DNA of 64,000 nucleotides from Myroides albus (lineage in GTDB: Bacteria; Bacteroidota; Bacteroidia; Flavobacteriales; Flavobacteriaceae). The stretch is taken from positions 1 through 64,000 of the forward strand of contig NZ_WMJX01000001.1 in assembly GCF_009711045.1 (NCBI RefSeq), given 5' to 3'. The translations under genes were made by a program, and so were the position numbers. Shown here one piece after another: positions 53,949 through 63,531 of the stretch; within the stretch, counting starts at the first letter, position 1, and every line of letters begins with the position of its first letter. The notes under the pieces were generated by a model. It made no database searches, had not been told where the DNA came from, and saw only the letters and a program-made list of their open reading frames with translations.

Positions 53949-54944
53949 ATGAGTGATTATCCAAAGTTTGCGGTAATTGGTGGTGGAAGTTGGGCAACCG
54001 CTATTGTAAAAATGCTAAGTGAGAATCTTCCGAAGATTGCTTGGTATATGAGAAATGATACGGCCTTAGAAGAAATCAAGGTTAATTTTCATAATCCAAA
54101 TTACCTAAGTTCTGTAGAGTTTGACGTCGATCAGCTTTATTTAACTAATGATATTAACAAAGCAATCTCTTATGCTGATTATGTGATTTTTGCTATTCCG
54201 TCTGCTTTTTTGAGTAAGGAAATGGAGAAGTTGTATGTCAGCTTGGAGGGGAAAGTTATTATTTCGGCTATTAAAGGTATTATACCTGAAACAAGCCTTA
54301 TCGTAGGAGAGCATTTTCACACTGTTTATGGGATTCCTTATGATAATATTGCCGTGATTACGGGACCTTGTCATGCGGAAGAAGTTGCCTTAGAGCGTCT
54401 TTCTTATTTAACTTTAGCTTGTCGCAATGAGGAGCATGCAAAGACGGTCGCTGATTGCTTGAGTAGTCACTATATTAAAGTAAAAGAGACTGATGATATT
54501 GTAGGGACTGAGTATGCAGCTGTATTAAAGAATATTTATGCCATTGCTTGTGGTATGGCTCATGGTCTTGGTTATGGTGATAACTTCCAAGCCTTGTTGA
54601 TGAGTAATGCTATTCGCGAAATGAAGAAGTTCATTAAGAAGGTGCATCGAATGAAGAGAAATATCAATAACTCTGCCTATCTGGGAGATTTATTAGTGAC
54701 AGGGTATTCCTTATTCTCCCGAAACCGAATGTTCGGTAATATGATAGGAAAAGGGTATACGGTAAAATCAGCGCAAATGGAGATGAGTATGATTGCGGAA
54801 GGGTATTATGCCGCTAAAAGTGCTTATGAGTTAAACCAAAAGTACGGTGCCAAAACGCCAATTATCAATGCTGTATACGATATTCTATACAATGGTAAGG
54901 ATCCGAAGAAGACGTTTAGAAAGCTTACCGAAAAATTAGATTAA
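53949..54944 (+). CDS. gpsA: Glycerol-3-phosphate dehydrogenase (NAD(P)+)
   Basis: 331 aa. It makes sn-glycerol-3-phosphate from dihydroxyacetone phosphate for phospholipid synthesis. Cofactor loop GGGSWATAIVKML near the start, the KVIISAIKGIIPE segment, and the catalytic YAAVLKNIYAIACGMAHGL and SNAIREMKKF. Normal length. Cytoplasmic. Followed by a terminator. Confidence 0.97.
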   Translation: MSDYPKFAVIGGGSWATAIVKMLSENLPKIAWYMRNDTALEEIKVNFHNPNYLSSVEFDVDQLYLTNDINKAISYADYVIFAIPSAFLSKEMEKLYVSLEGKVIISAIKGIIPETSLIVGEHFHTVYGIPYDNIAVITGPCHAEEVALERLSYLTLACRNEEHAKTVADCLSSHYIKVKETDDIVGTEYAAVLKNIYAIACGMAHGLGYGDNFQALLMSNAIREMKKFIKKVHRMKRNINNSAYLGDLLVTGYSLFSRNRMFGNMIGKGYTVKSAQMEMSMIAEGYYAAKSAYELNQKYGAKTPIINAVYDILYNGKDPKKTFRKLTEKLD

Positions 54945-54992
54945 TTTTTTCTGTTTATTTACGTTATTTGATAAATAGATTCAAAATAAGGC

Positions 54993-55026
54993 ATAACCCT
55001 CTGTATTACAGGGGGTTATTTTTATT
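54993..55026 (+). terminator. gpsA terminator
   Basis: ATAACCCTCTG and CAGGGGGTTAT arms with a G-U pair, followed by T. Confidence 0.85.
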
Positions 55027-55096
55027 TTATTTGTTTTCGTATATTTGCTATTTAGAATGTATTGTGTTGTATTTCAGTTGATTACTTTAGTTTCTC

Positions 55097-55124
55097 TTGG
55101 GGGAAATTTTTATATTTAGTTTTG
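55097..55124 (+). promoter_or_regulatory. Promoter of the terC-like gene
   Basis: TTG (55097-55099), a 17-bp spacer and TAGTTTTG (55117-55124) fit the consensus. The leader has no recognisable riboswitch. Confidence 0.6.
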
Positions 55125-55145
55125 ACCCTGTAAAAAAAAAATAGA

Positions 55146-56132
55146 ATGGATCATTTAATTAATCACCCTGGTTTACTTGCAGGGTTTGGAATTGTTGTTT
55201 TAGTAATGCTGTTGTTGGACTTAGGTGTTTTCAACCGTCATAGCCATACTGTTTCTACGAAAGAGGCCTTGATATGGACTGTGGTTTGGATTGGTCTGGC
55301 GATGTGTTTTAGTGGGGTTATATACTATTACATGGATTTCGAGAACTTTGCGCGTTTCCAATCAGCTTATTGGATTGAGAAGGCGTTGTCAGTCGATAAC
55401 CTCTTTGTTTTTATTCTTGTGTTTACCTTCTTTAAGGTACCCAAGGAACTACATCACCGCGTATTGTTTTGGGGAATAATTGGTGCATTAGTATTTAGAG
55501 CTATATTTATTTTTGCAGGGGTTGAGATCATTAACCATACCTATTTACCGGAAATGGAGCTATTTGGTAGAAATGTTGAGATCAATATTGTTTTGACAAT
55601 TTTTGGTATCTTCTTATTGATTTCAGGTATAAAATCTTGGTTTGCTAAGGATGATCACAGTGATGAACAAGACCTTTCAAAAAACTTTGCAGTGCGTATG
55701 GTACACAAGTTTTTTAAAGTGAGTAATGAGTATGACGGAGAGAAATTTTTTACGGTTAAGAACGGGGTTAAAATGGTTACTCCTCTATTCGTAGCATTAA
55801 TGGTGATTGAGTTTACAGATGTGATTTTTGCAGTAGACAGTATTCCAGCTATTTTTGCTATTGCTCCAGATGACCCTTTCATCTTATATACTTCTAATAT
55901 TTTTGCTATTCTTGGTTTGAGATCGCTGTATTTCTTACTTGCTAATTTCATGGACAGATTCTCTAAACTGAAATATGGTTTAGCTATTATATTGTCTTTT
56001 ATTGGTATAAAAATGATTATCTCTCCTTTCTATCACGTTGATTCTATGATTTCATTATCAGTGATTGGTGGAGTTTTAATATTATCAGTAGTAGCTTCTT
56101 TTTTATTTCCTCCAAAAAAAGACGCACTATAA
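55146..56132 (+). CDS. TerC/Alx family integral membrane protein
   Basis: 328 aa with about nine membrane helices. The FWIGLAM-type start, SVDNLFVFILVFTFFKVP with the conserved Asp and Asn, and EFTDVIFAVDSIPAIFAI are the TerC signature. Family members export metal ions such as manganese and/or aid membrane-protein insertion or metalation; which applies cannot be told. Single gene. Confidence 0.94.
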   Translation: MDHLINHPGLLAGFGIVVLVMLLLDLGVFNRHSHTVSTKEALIWTVVWIGLAMCFSGVIYYYMDFENFARFQSAYWIEKALSVDNLFVFILVFTFFKVPKELHHRVLFWGIIGALVFRAIFIFAGVEIINHTYLPEMELFGRNVEINIVLTIFGIFLLISGIKSWFAKDDHSDEQDLSKNFAVRMVHKFFKVSNEYDGEKFFTVKNGVKMVTPLFVALMVIEFTDVIFAVDSIPAIFAIAPDDPFILYTSNIFAILGLRSLYFLLANFMDRFSKLKYGLAIILSFIGIKMIISPFYHVDSMISLSVIGGVLILSVVASFLFPPKKDAL

Positions 56133-56151
56133 GTTATAGTTTATAAAGTTC

Positions 56152-56185
56152 AAAAGGCTGTCGTTGAAAAACGACAGCCTTTTTG
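56152..56185. terminator. Bidirectional terminator between terC and GH32 genes
   Basis: AAAAGGCTGTCGTT and AACGACAGCCTTTTT form a 14-bp perfect stem with a GAAA loop, T runs on both strands. Confidence 0.93.
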
Positions 56186-57883
56186 TTATAGGTCAAGTTG
56201 GTATATGTTGAACTTTGATATATCTACAGAGCCTTCCTCGACCGATAAGGTCAATTGGTTGTAGGGCTCTGTTGGGAATATTAGATTGGTCATCGTCACT
56301 TTTCCTTTGTTTATAAATAGTTCAGTGGAACACTTGTCTACGATTAATCTTGTCTTGTATTTTTTGATTTCGTATAAAGGGCCTTTTATTTTCTTTGAAG
56401 TAAATTTTGAGTCAAAGTCAATTTGTCCACTTCGATTTCTATTCATATAGATTTTATCTTTCTTAAAGTGATAGGTATAGGAAATTTCTTCGTTTTCACT
56501 ATTCGATAAGGTTAAGGTAAAAGATTTCGTACTGACGTCAATGATGTCAAAATCGAGTACAATTTCGAAGGCGCCATTGTTGTTTTCTAACATGGATTTG
56601 ATTGTTGTTGTCTTGTCGAGTAATCTTGACGGATAACTTTGTTTTTCTACTCTGTGTTGCTTTGTCTCTTTAATTGGAAAACTCGCGACAATAAATTGCT
56701 TTTGCACTTTTGTCAATTCTAAAATGCGCGGTAATGTCATCGCATTCTGAAAAGTTGTTGTAGGTGTTTTGTGTGCGTATTGAAGGTTGTTCATCCAGGC
56801 TATCCATAGCGTTTTTCCTTTTGGGTGGTTACTGTTAGTCGTTCCCGCATAACAATCGCGGCCAAAGTCGAGTATTTTGACTTCATTGTCTTCATCTGCT
56901 TTGAATACGCTACCATCGAAGTCCCCAACTTGATATAGCGTAAAGGCTTTAAATTTCGATTTTTGTGCATTTGTACTATGCATTAGAATCCATTTGGTTT
57001 GACTTCCATATTGTAGAGGGAATAAGTCTGGACTGTGCCAGTGATCACTTGGGATGGTATAGGGATATTTGAATACACTTGTTTCTTGCCATTCGAGTAA
57101 ATTTGCTGAATTGTATATGGCGATTGAATGTCCCATAGTTATTAGCATTACCCAATTTTGAGTTTGCACGTGATAGAAAACTTTAGGAGAACTGAGCTCC
57201 TGGCCATTTTTACTTGTTACGATGGGATTGTTATCAAATTGTGTGAAGTTTCCATCAGTATCTAATTTATAGGCTAAGTAAAGCTTGTGGTTTTTATGGG
57301 GATACTTATAGAAAGCAAAAGTGGTCTGTTTTCCAAGATTGGAGGTATTAAGTTTGTCAATGACTATGTAGTCTACATTTTTGTTGTGTAGATGATGATA
57401 TTCGCTGTTGTTGGTTGCCATTTGCCATTGCATTAGATTTTTGGATAGGACTGTCGTCCAATGTGCATGCTGTTGGTCTGTATGGTGTAAGTTGTTGAGA
57501 AAGTGAAGTTGATAATGCTGATTGCTATAGCTAAAGGCAAAGGGAAAATCCATCCAACCCCAGGGAGCAGTTAAGTGAAGTAAAGGCCTGTGTTTTTCGA
57601 ATATTTGTAAGGGAAGATCCTCTTGTTGTGCAATATGGAGCTCGCTAAGTTTTATTTTATTTTCTGAACCAATTTTTAGTTTCAAGGTTTGCCCCTTGAA
57701 TTGGCTTACTTGTATAGGGTGATAGTATTGTGCCTTGCCTGAGGTAATCTTTGCTGTAAAGCTTAAAGAAGTAGCTTTATTAGGACTGATAAACTCAACT
57801 TTGGATTCAGGTTCTCCATTGCAAAAAGGAAGTAAAATAAAATTTGAAGTGATGTCAATAAGCGACTTTTGATTGTACTTCAT
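56186..57883 (-). CDS. GH32-family protein, probable catalytically dead pseudoenzyme
   Basis: 565 aa. The GH32 propeller core and C-terminal beta-sandwich are visible: GWMDFPFAFSYSNQHY (110-124), ELSSPKVFYH (229-238), DHWHSPDLFPL (280-290) and DFGRDCYAGT (339-348). GH32 enzymes cleave fructans using three acids: Asp of WMNDPNG, Asp of RDP and Glu of the ECP motif. Here these positions are F113, S232 and H283. No signal peptide is evident. No SusC/D, transporter or fructokinase genes are adjacent. It may bind sugar without cleaving it. Confidence 0.88.
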   Translation of the reverse strand: MKYNQKSLIDITSNFILLPFCNGEPESKVEFISPNKATSLSFTAKITSGKAQYYHPIQVSQFKGQTLKLKIGSENKIKLSELHIAQQEDLPLQIFEKHRPLLHLTAPWGWMDFPFAFSYSNQHYQLHFLNNLHHTDQQHAHWTTVLSKNLMQWQMATNNSEYHHLHNKNVDYIVIDKLNTSNLGKQTTFAFYKYPHKNHKLYLAYKLDTDGNFTQFDNNPIVTSKNGQELSSPKVFYHVQTQNWVMLITMGHSIAIYNSANLLEWQETSVFKYPYTIPSDHWHSPDLFPLQYGSQTKWILMHSTNAQKSKFKAFTLYQVGDFDGSVFKADEDNEVKILDFGRDCYAGTTNSNHPKGKTLWIAWMNNLQYAHKTPTTTFQNAMTLPRILELTKVQKQFIVASFPIKETKQHRVEKQSYPSRLLDKTTTIKSMLENNNGAFEIVLDFDIIDVSTKSFTLTLSNSENEEISYTYHFKKDKIYMNRNRSGQIDFDSKFTSKKIKGPLYEIKKYKTRLIVDKCSTELFINKGKVTMTNLIFPTEPYNQLTLSVEEGSVDISKFNIYQLDL

Positions 57884-58058
57884 AAGTTATAGTGATTTAA
57901 GGTTTTACTTTTTGTATTCTATCTATTGTTGTGTAAAGTAAAATTACCTTTAAATTGAAAAACTCAATATTATTATAGTATTAAATATTCGTTTGAAATT
58001 CAATGATTTATATAGTGAAGAAATCAAATATTCACATTTTAGTTTGTATAGAATTAAG

Positions 58059-58084
58059 CGGGGGATACATACTTGTATCCCCCG
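58059..58084 (-). terminator. Strong hairpin after the cytochrome gene
   Basis: CGGGGGATACA and TGTATCCCCCG form a perfect 11-bp stem around a TACT loop. No long T run follows on minus, so it may be a processing or stabilising stem as well as a terminator. Confidence 0.75.
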
Positions 58085-58096
58085 TTTTAAATTCTA

Positions 58097-58522
58097 TTAT
58101 TTCTTTAGATCTTTTGATGGTTGTGGTGATCCTCTATGGCACATCGCACAACTAACAACATCTATTTTTTCTGGCTCTGCAGCATTTTGCCAATTGAAAT
58201 TTTCCGCATTAATCTTGCGAGTCATTACAATCATATGACGTGTAAATTCTTTCTCTTTTTTGCTGTCATCAGCAAAGTCTAATTTGTCGCTACCTTCAAT
58301 TTGAGCGTGACAATAACTACACTTTACACCTAAAGCTTCGTTATAGCCTTTCATCAAGCCTTTCAAACTATCATTAGAAATATCCGCTGGCAATACTTTT
58401 AAGTTTTTCCATTCAGATTGTTCTTTTGTTGATTCTGTAATCGTTGTTTTATTATTAAATGCTAATAATATTGTCGCTCCAACGATAACCAATCCTAATC
58501 CAAGTAAGTTTTTAATTTTCAT
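58097..58522 (-). CDS. Dihaem c-type cytochrome (reaction-centre cytochrome-like)
   Basis: 141 aa from the ATG at 58522; a start at 58558 would give an extra 12 residues and is less likely. N-terminal signal/anchor (NLLGLGLVIVGATILLAF), then two CXXCH haem motifs: CSYCH and CAMCH, with the intervening FTRHMIVMTRKINAENFNW. The pattern resembles CytoC_RC (photosynthetic reaction centre cytochrome c) domains found in many non-phototrophic Bacteroidota. Exported and haem-binding; electron-transfer partner unknown. Confidence 0.9.
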   Translation of the reverse strand: MKIKNLLGLGLVIVGATILLAFNNKTTITESTKEQSEWKNLKVLPADISNDSLKGLMKGYNEALGVKCSYCHAQIEGSDKLDFADDSKKEKEFTRHMIVMTRKINAENFNWQNAAEPEKIDVVSCAMCHRGSPQPSKDLKK

Positions 58523-58623
58523 AAGTGATTCTTTTTTGAGTAAAAGCAAGTTAATCAAAGAATCATTTGGATTGAATATAAATAATGTGCTTGTATGTGG
58601 TTGAAAATTAGTTTATTGCGATT

Positions 58624-59028
58624 TTATAAGAAAACCCCATTTTTGTTGTCAAATGGCAATTTTTTTAATTCTATTCCTTCGATTGTATTTGCCTGTAGGG
58701 TATAATTTTTATCATAAAGCTTGCCACCTTGAAAGAATGTCAACATAAATGTATTGTCTAATTGAAAGATGTTCTCATCAAGTAGTTCAACTTTTAGCGC
58801 TTGTTTTGGACCTAATTTTTGAAAGGCATGTCTAAATAGACTGGATGCTCTCTTCTCTCCATTGAGTTCTCCTTGCGCTTGTGAGACAATCATGATTGCT
58901 TCAATATCTTCTGCTGTATTGTTATATAAGTAGACGTACCAGCAGTCAGCAAGAAAATTGTCATTGTACTCTTTTACAATTGCTATCTCTACATTTTTTA
59001 CTTCTGGAATTTCAATGTCTTTTTTCAT
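58624..59028 (-). CDS. Conserved hypothetical protein
   Basis: About 134 aa from the ATG at 59028; an upstream in-frame ATG at 59097 lies beyond the TATCTTTG -7 element (59048-59055) and so is unlikely to be the start. Predicted soluble mixed alpha/beta: ADCWYVYLYNNTAEDIEAIM, a KLGPKQALKVELLDEN segment. No family recognised. It may follow in the same transcript as the cytochrome, 101 bp apart. Confidence 0.7.
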   Translation of the reverse strand: MKKDIEIPEVKNVEIAIVKEYNDNFLADCWYVYLYNNTAEDIEAIMIVSQAQGELNGEKRASSLFRHAFQKLGPKQALKVELLDENIFQLDNTFMLTFFQGGKLYDKNYTLQANTIEGIELKKLPFDNKNGVFL

Positions 59029-59047
59029 TGTCAACAAATTTAGGTTG

Positions 59048-59055
59048 CAAAGATA
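59048..59055 (-). promoter_or_regulatory. -7 promoter element of the gene at 58624
   Basis: TATCTTTG on the minus strand, 19 bp upstream of the chosen start. This decides the start over the farther ATG. Confidence 0.55.
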
Positions 59056-59097
59056 AAAACTTATTGATGTTTCATTTATAAAATATTTGCGACCCAT

Positions 59098-60146
59098 AGG
59101 GGCAACTGTGATTTCTGTATTTGTTTTCGCGGTTGGTATTTTTGTTGTGTTCGTTTGATTTTATCGCTGGCTTGTTCGTGGAGTGCTAATAATAGGTAGC
59201 AGTCATTTTGTCTATTAGTCTACTTACTTATCTTGAATTGTTTGATGCTCTTGCTCATTTAATCCTGTTTTGCTATTTGGCATATTACCACCGCAGAACT
59301 ATACAGTTGCTTTTTGCTTTTATTGATTTCTTCTTTGCCACCTTCCACTTATGATTGTTGAGAGTTAAGTATCGTTTATGACACAGTGAGGTGTTTGCTA
59401 CTTCGCGTTTTCTTTTGCTTTAGAGGATATTGGGTGGAAGTAATCAGTAGGTGATAGTAAGGTGATTGCATAGTGGTCGCATGAATTTGCCTATAAAGTA
59501 TGCGATCACTATGCGATCACATGCCGACCACCCTCTCTAAATTTTGTCTCGTCCTAATATAGCTGTACAGTTATTGTTTATAATTCTGCTTTTAACTGTA
59601 CTCTTGTTTTTACATTCTGATATTGTTTTAGCGGTAAGCCTGAATTGATGTGTTTGGATGAGTCATTTGCTGATCCCAGCCCTACTACTTAAATTCGCTT
59701 AAGTGAGTTAATCAAAAGCAAGGTGATAGACAAGGAGATGGCTCTTGCCGTGTCAAGTCACGATTTACAGTATATTGTGGATATCTCCAATTGCGGAGAG
59801 TAGAATGGATGGAGAAAGGCAAAGTAATTGAGAATGCAACAAGTGGGAACCACGTTTTTTGCGTGTTATTGATGTACTTTAATAAATGCGTTGAATCCTT
59901 TATTTTACACTTAATAATTGGAACAATGTAGACCAATTCGTTCTTGAATTGTCTTTTTGGGCATTTTGGGTTACACAGTGGTGACTATATTTTTTTGAAG
60001 TAATTAAATACGCGTTATTTTAATCAAGGAAAAAATAGTTACTTTGTTAGAAGTTTAAAATTTTAATAAAAAAGAAGTAATCATTATTTTTGTGAGTAAG
60101 GATACTAAAAGTATATTAAAATAGTTTAGATGATAAATGAGTTAAG
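59098..60146. other. Non-coding gap before sprE
   Basis: About 1.05 kb with no credible gene. It contains the second copy of the GGTGGTCGGC element (about 59445-59532, minus). A short minus-strand frame at about 59330-59276 (VAKKKSIKAKSNCIVLRW) resembles the start of the orphan gene at 23690 only weakly. An open frame at 59712-59936 looks random. Confidence 0.55.
59445..59532 (-). repeat. Dispersed intergenic element, copy B
   Basis: Read on minus, it begins GGTGGTCGGCATGTGATCGC and ends AATCACCTTACTATCACC, TACTGATTACTTCC, closely paralleling copy A at 23534-23630. It also contains internal imperfect repeats of GCGATCACTATGCGATCAC type on plus. No gene follows that is clearly real. Confidence 0.6.
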
Positions 60147-62810
60147 GTGAAAAGTTTAGGAAGTTACAGTTTATTATTAATCTTCAGTGTTTTGTTCATT
60201 GTCAGTTGTTCTGTGAAGCAGGATCGACTGATTAATCGCGGATATCACGCGATGACTACGCGTTATAATATTCTGTATAATGGTGATATGGCTTACGATG
60301 AGGCGTTGATCGCTCTCAAAGAGGGCTATTATGACAACTTCTGGGAGATTCTTCCTGTTGAGCGCATCGAGATAAAAGTTGACCCAGAAAAGGAGTTTAA
60401 GATTAGTGAACCGATAAAAAGTAAACCAGGGTCAATATTAGATAACCTTTCCATTGAAGGAGAGAACAAGGAAGGTGGGTTAGATGGAGGTACTGGATTT
60501 GAACGAGCAGAGAATAAAGCTACAAAAGCTATTCAAAAGCACTCAATGTACATTCAAGGTAGAGAGCGAAACTGGCAGATGGATGAGGCTTATTTACTCT
60601 TGGGAAAGGCGCGTTATTACGACGGGAGATTCATACCTGCCTTAGAGTCGTTTAACTATATTTTGTACAAATACCCTGATAGCGATAAGATTGACGAAGC
60701 AAAGGTATGGCGTGAAAAGTCAAATCTTAGACTTTCTTATGATGATATAGCGATAAAGAACTTGAAAGAGTTTATACACATCCGAAAAGGAAAAATGAAG
60801 AAGCAAACGGAGGCTGACGCCAACGCTATTCTTGCACAAGGGTATATCAATATCGAAAAATTTGAGGAGGCAATCGCTCCGATGAAGAATGCTTTGGAGT
60901 TAACGCAATCTAAAGAAGAAAGAGCAAGGTATTCTTTTATCTTAGGACAATTGAATGCAAGAGTAGGAAAAAAAGCGGAAGCATTTCACTACTTCGAATC
61001 TGTCGTGAAGATGAAGCGCAAAGGACCGAAATCGTATTATATTCACTCGTATAGTCAAATGGCTGAATTAGGTGTGCGCAAAGCTTCTGATTCTACTGCT
61101 TTCCTAAAATTGTACAGAAAGTTGTTGAAGGATAGAGAGAACCGCCCGTATTACGATGTACTAAATCGTCAAGTAGGTTTGTTTTACAATGGGGTTGGCA
61201 AAACGGATTTGGCTTTGAACTACTTGAAAAAGGCAGTAAAAGAAAGCAAAGGAGATGAGCAATTAAAGGCGTACAACTATTTGAGTATTGCCGATATCTA
61301 TTTCAATAGTGCTGGATATGCGGAAGCGGGATCATATTATGATAGTGCACTTAGTATCTTGCCTGAGAAGTTTAAAGAACGATATCGCTTAACGAAAAGA
61401 CGCGATGCACTGAAAGAGGTTGTGAAATACGAGCAAATTGCACATAAGAACGATAGTATTCTCAACCTTGTGGCGATGACTGCTGATCAACAGATTGCTT
61501 ATTTTACCAAATATGTAGAGGACTTGAGAAGAGAAGATTTTAGAAAGTTGCAAGCCAACCTAAAAGGTAAAAATAGAGATTCAAATGTAGATTATTTTAA
61601 TATGGCCAATTTTGGAGAGGCTGTAGGTTCCTTTATGGAATCAAATAGTCTACCACAGGGAATGGGCAATTCTACTTTCTACTTTTATTCTCAACAGGCT
61701 TCAGCTTATGGTAAACAGGATTTTAAGCGAAAATGGGGAAATCGTCCATTAGTTGATAATTGGAGATGGTCTTCAGCATTGAATAATAGCCATAGGGAAG
61801 TAGGACAAACAGAGAACTCTGAGGGGAAATCAAAAGGAAATACCGTTGGTTCTCCTCCCGACAACAGGTATAATGTGGATCATTACATCGGACAGATTCC
61901 AAAAGATTCTTTAGAGATTGGCAAGCTTCGCGTTGATCGTGATTTTGCTTATTTTCAGTTAGGGTCAATGTACAGCGAACAGTTTAAGAAATACAAGTTA
62001 GCTGCTGAGCGATTTGAAAAATTATTAGCTTTTGTACCTGCGCCTGCAAATCGACTTATTTTGCCAAGTATGTATAAGTTGTATAAGATATACTTAGAGA
62101 TTGACAATGATAAGGCGATGGCTATGAAAGCGTATATCATCCGTAATTATCCAAACTCGCGTTATGCAAAATTACTGCAGAATGTCAAAATGAGCGAGAT
62201 CGATGACTTATCACCCGAACAGTTGTTTACGAAAGTGTATCGTGTCTACGCAAGTGGAGATATTGAAAAAGCATACAAGGAAGTAGATTTTGTATTAGAG
62301 AATTACGATAATGACTATATTAGTAAATTCGAATTGTTAAAAGCGAGAATCATTGCTCGAAAAGAGGGAATTAATGCTTATAAAGAGGCGCTCAATTTCA
62401 TTGCTATGACCTATAGCTCTACAAAAGAAGGTAAAGAAGCTGAGGAAATACTAAACAATGAGGTAGTCAGCTTGGAAGCACGAGAGTTTACAAATAACAA
62501 TAGTGCTGATAGTTGGAAGGTAGCCGTGTGGGTCTCTGATAGGGATGCGGGACAAGTGGGAGATTTACGTAGAAAAATGGCTGATTTCGGTGCAATTAAT
62601 GAGCAAATCGGAATTAAGTTTTCGGAAGATTACTATTTGACAAGCGAAAAAATATTAGTTTTACATGGGTTTAGAAGTAAAGAAGATGCTGAAAAAGTGA
62701 TAGATAGGTTGGGAATACTTGCTTATCCTGTGGAAACGAATGACTATGTTATTATTCAGATTAAAAAGAATTGGAAAGAGTTTATTGATAAGTTCTTTCC
62801 TCCACAATAG
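60147..62810 (+). CDS. sprE: Type IX secretion lipoprotein SprE/PorW
   Basis: 887 aa from a GTG at 60147. Signal and lipobox (LLIFSVLFIVSCSVKQ) predict an outer-membrane lipoprotein. The NRGYHAMTTRYNILYNGDMAYDEAL opening and the long run of tetratricopeptide-type repeats (YLLLGKARYYDGRFIPALES and later) match SprE/PorW, needed for the type IX secretion system and gliding in flavobacteria. The C-terminal part has LVLHGFRSKEDAEKVIDRLG, SPOR-like. bactofilin follows 32 bp later, then the ATP synthase genes. Confidence 0.93.
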   Translation: MKSLGSYSLLLIFSVLFIVSCSVKQDRLINRGYHAMTTRYNILYNGDMAYDEALIALKEGYYDNFWEILPVERIEIKVDPEKEFKISEPIKSKPGSILDNLSIEGENKEGGLDGGTGFERAENKATKAIQKHSMYIQGRERNWQMDEAYLLLGKARYYDGRFIPALESFNYILYKYPDSDKIDEAKVWREKSNLRLSYDDIAIKNLKEFIHIRKGKMKKQTEADANAILAQGYINIEKFEEAIAPMKNALELTQSKEERARYSFILGQLNARVGKKAEAFHYFESVVKMKRKGPKSYYIHSYSQMAELGVRKASDSTAFLKLYRKLLKDRENRPYYDVLNRQVGLFYNGVGKTDLALNYLKKAVKESKGDEQLKAYNYLSIADIYFNSAGYAEAGSYYDSALSILPEKFKERYRLTKRRDALKEVVKYEQIAHKNDSILNLVAMTADQQIAYFTKYVEDLRREDFRKLQANLKGKNRDSNVDYFNMANFGEAVGSFMESNSLPQGMGNSTFYFYSQQASAYGKQDFKRKWGNRPLVDNWRWSSALNNSHREVGQTENSEGKSKGNTVGSPPDNRYNVDHYIGQIPKDSLEIGKLRVDRDFAYFQLGSMYSEQFKKYKLAAERFEKLLAFVPAPANRLILPSMYKLYKIYLEIDNDKAMAMKAYIIRNYPNSRYAKLLQNVKMSEIDDLSPEQLFTKVYRVYASGDIEKAYKEVDFVLENYDNDYISKFELLKARIIARKEGINAYKEALNFIAMTYSSTKEGKEAEEILNNEVVSLEAREFTNNNSADSWKVAVWVSDRDAGQVGDLRRKMADFGAINEQIGIKFSEDYYLTSEKILVLHGFRSKEDAEKVIDRLGILAYPVETNDYVIIQIKKNWKEFIDKFFPPQ

Positions 62811-62842
62811 TTAAGTAAAAAAAGGTTGAAAAAAAATAGATT

Positions 62843-63283
62843 ATGTTTAAAAATTCAAAAAAAGAGTCTTCTGTAGATTTGTTAGGAAAAACGAATAGAA
62901 TAGTTGAAGCAACTATTATTAGAGGAGATATTGAAGCAGTCTCTGATCTTCGCATCGATGGAGAATTGAAGGGAAATTTACTTGTAAAAGGAAGAGTTGT
63001 TGTAGGACCACAGGCTAAGGTGGTTGGAAACATCGACTGTGAGAATGCCGATATTGAAGGAACTGTTGAAGGTATTATTCGCGTGAACGATCTGCTTACA
63101 GTGAAAACAAATGCGAATATCAAAGGAGAATTAATAGTGGGGAGATTATCTGTTGAACCTGGAGGAAATATAGAGGTTACTTGCCAAATGCTTGGGCAGT
63201 CAGGTAAGGATTCTAAATCCAATGGCAAACAAGAGAAAGCTGAAAAAACGGAGAAATTAGAAGCTGTTGAAAAGAAGGGATAA
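62843..63283 (+). CDS. Bactofilin (polymer-forming cytoskeletal protein)
   Basis: 146 aa. The beta-helical DUF583 core has IVEATIIRGDIEAVSDLRIDG, then GNLLVKGRVVVGPQAKVVGNI and TVKTNANIKGELIVGRLSVE. The C-terminal tail is Lys/Glu-rich (KAEKTEKLEAVEKK). Bactofilins polymerise into cell-shape or positioning scaffolds. It sits between sprE and atpZ with short gaps, probably one transcript. Confidence 0.95.
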   Translation: MFKNSKKESSVDLLGKTNRIVEATIIRGDIEAVSDLRIDGELKGNLLVKGRVVVGPQAKVVGNIDCENADIEGTVEGIIRVNDLLTVKTNANIKGELIVGRLSVEPGGNIEVTCQMLGQSGKDSKSNGKQEKAEKTEKLEAVEKKG

Positions 63284-63301
63284 TAGTAAGAAATTGATAT
63301 T

Positions 63302-63529
63302 TTGAATAAACAAAAGCCAAATGATAAGGGACCTAATAAGTGGCTAACTTTAATTACGATGCCGTTTCAAATGGGGATTACTATTTATTTGGCTCATTTG
63401 TTAGGAGATTGGTTAGATGGTAAATACGATTTTAACAATGGTATTGCAAATAAAACTTGTACATTATTGGGAGTAGGATTAGCTTTGTACCAAGTTATTA
63501 GACAAGTACATCAAATTAATCAAAAGTAA
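63302..63529 (+). CDS. atpZ: AtpZ/AtpI family protein
   Basis: 75 aa, start TTG at 63302 (NKQKPNDKGPNKW). Two membrane helices with MPFQMGITIYLAHLLGDWLDGKY, the AtpZ signature. It lies upstream of the F-type ATP synthase operon and is thought to help assemble the c-ring or transport magnesium. Next gene starts 2 bp after its stop. Confidence 0.93.
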   Translation: MNKQKPNDKGPNKWLTLITMPFQMGITIYLAHLLGDWLDGKYDFNNGIANKTCTLLGVGLALYQVIRQVHQINQK

Positions 63530-63531
63530 AG

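Noticed and set aside
55027..55145. A manganese (yybP-ykoY) riboswitch before the TerC-like gene
   Set aside because: The short leader after the promoter shows no conserved motif of that class.
59712..59936. 74-aa minus-strand frame
   Set aside because: No motif, no promoter, low-complexity flanks; likely chance.
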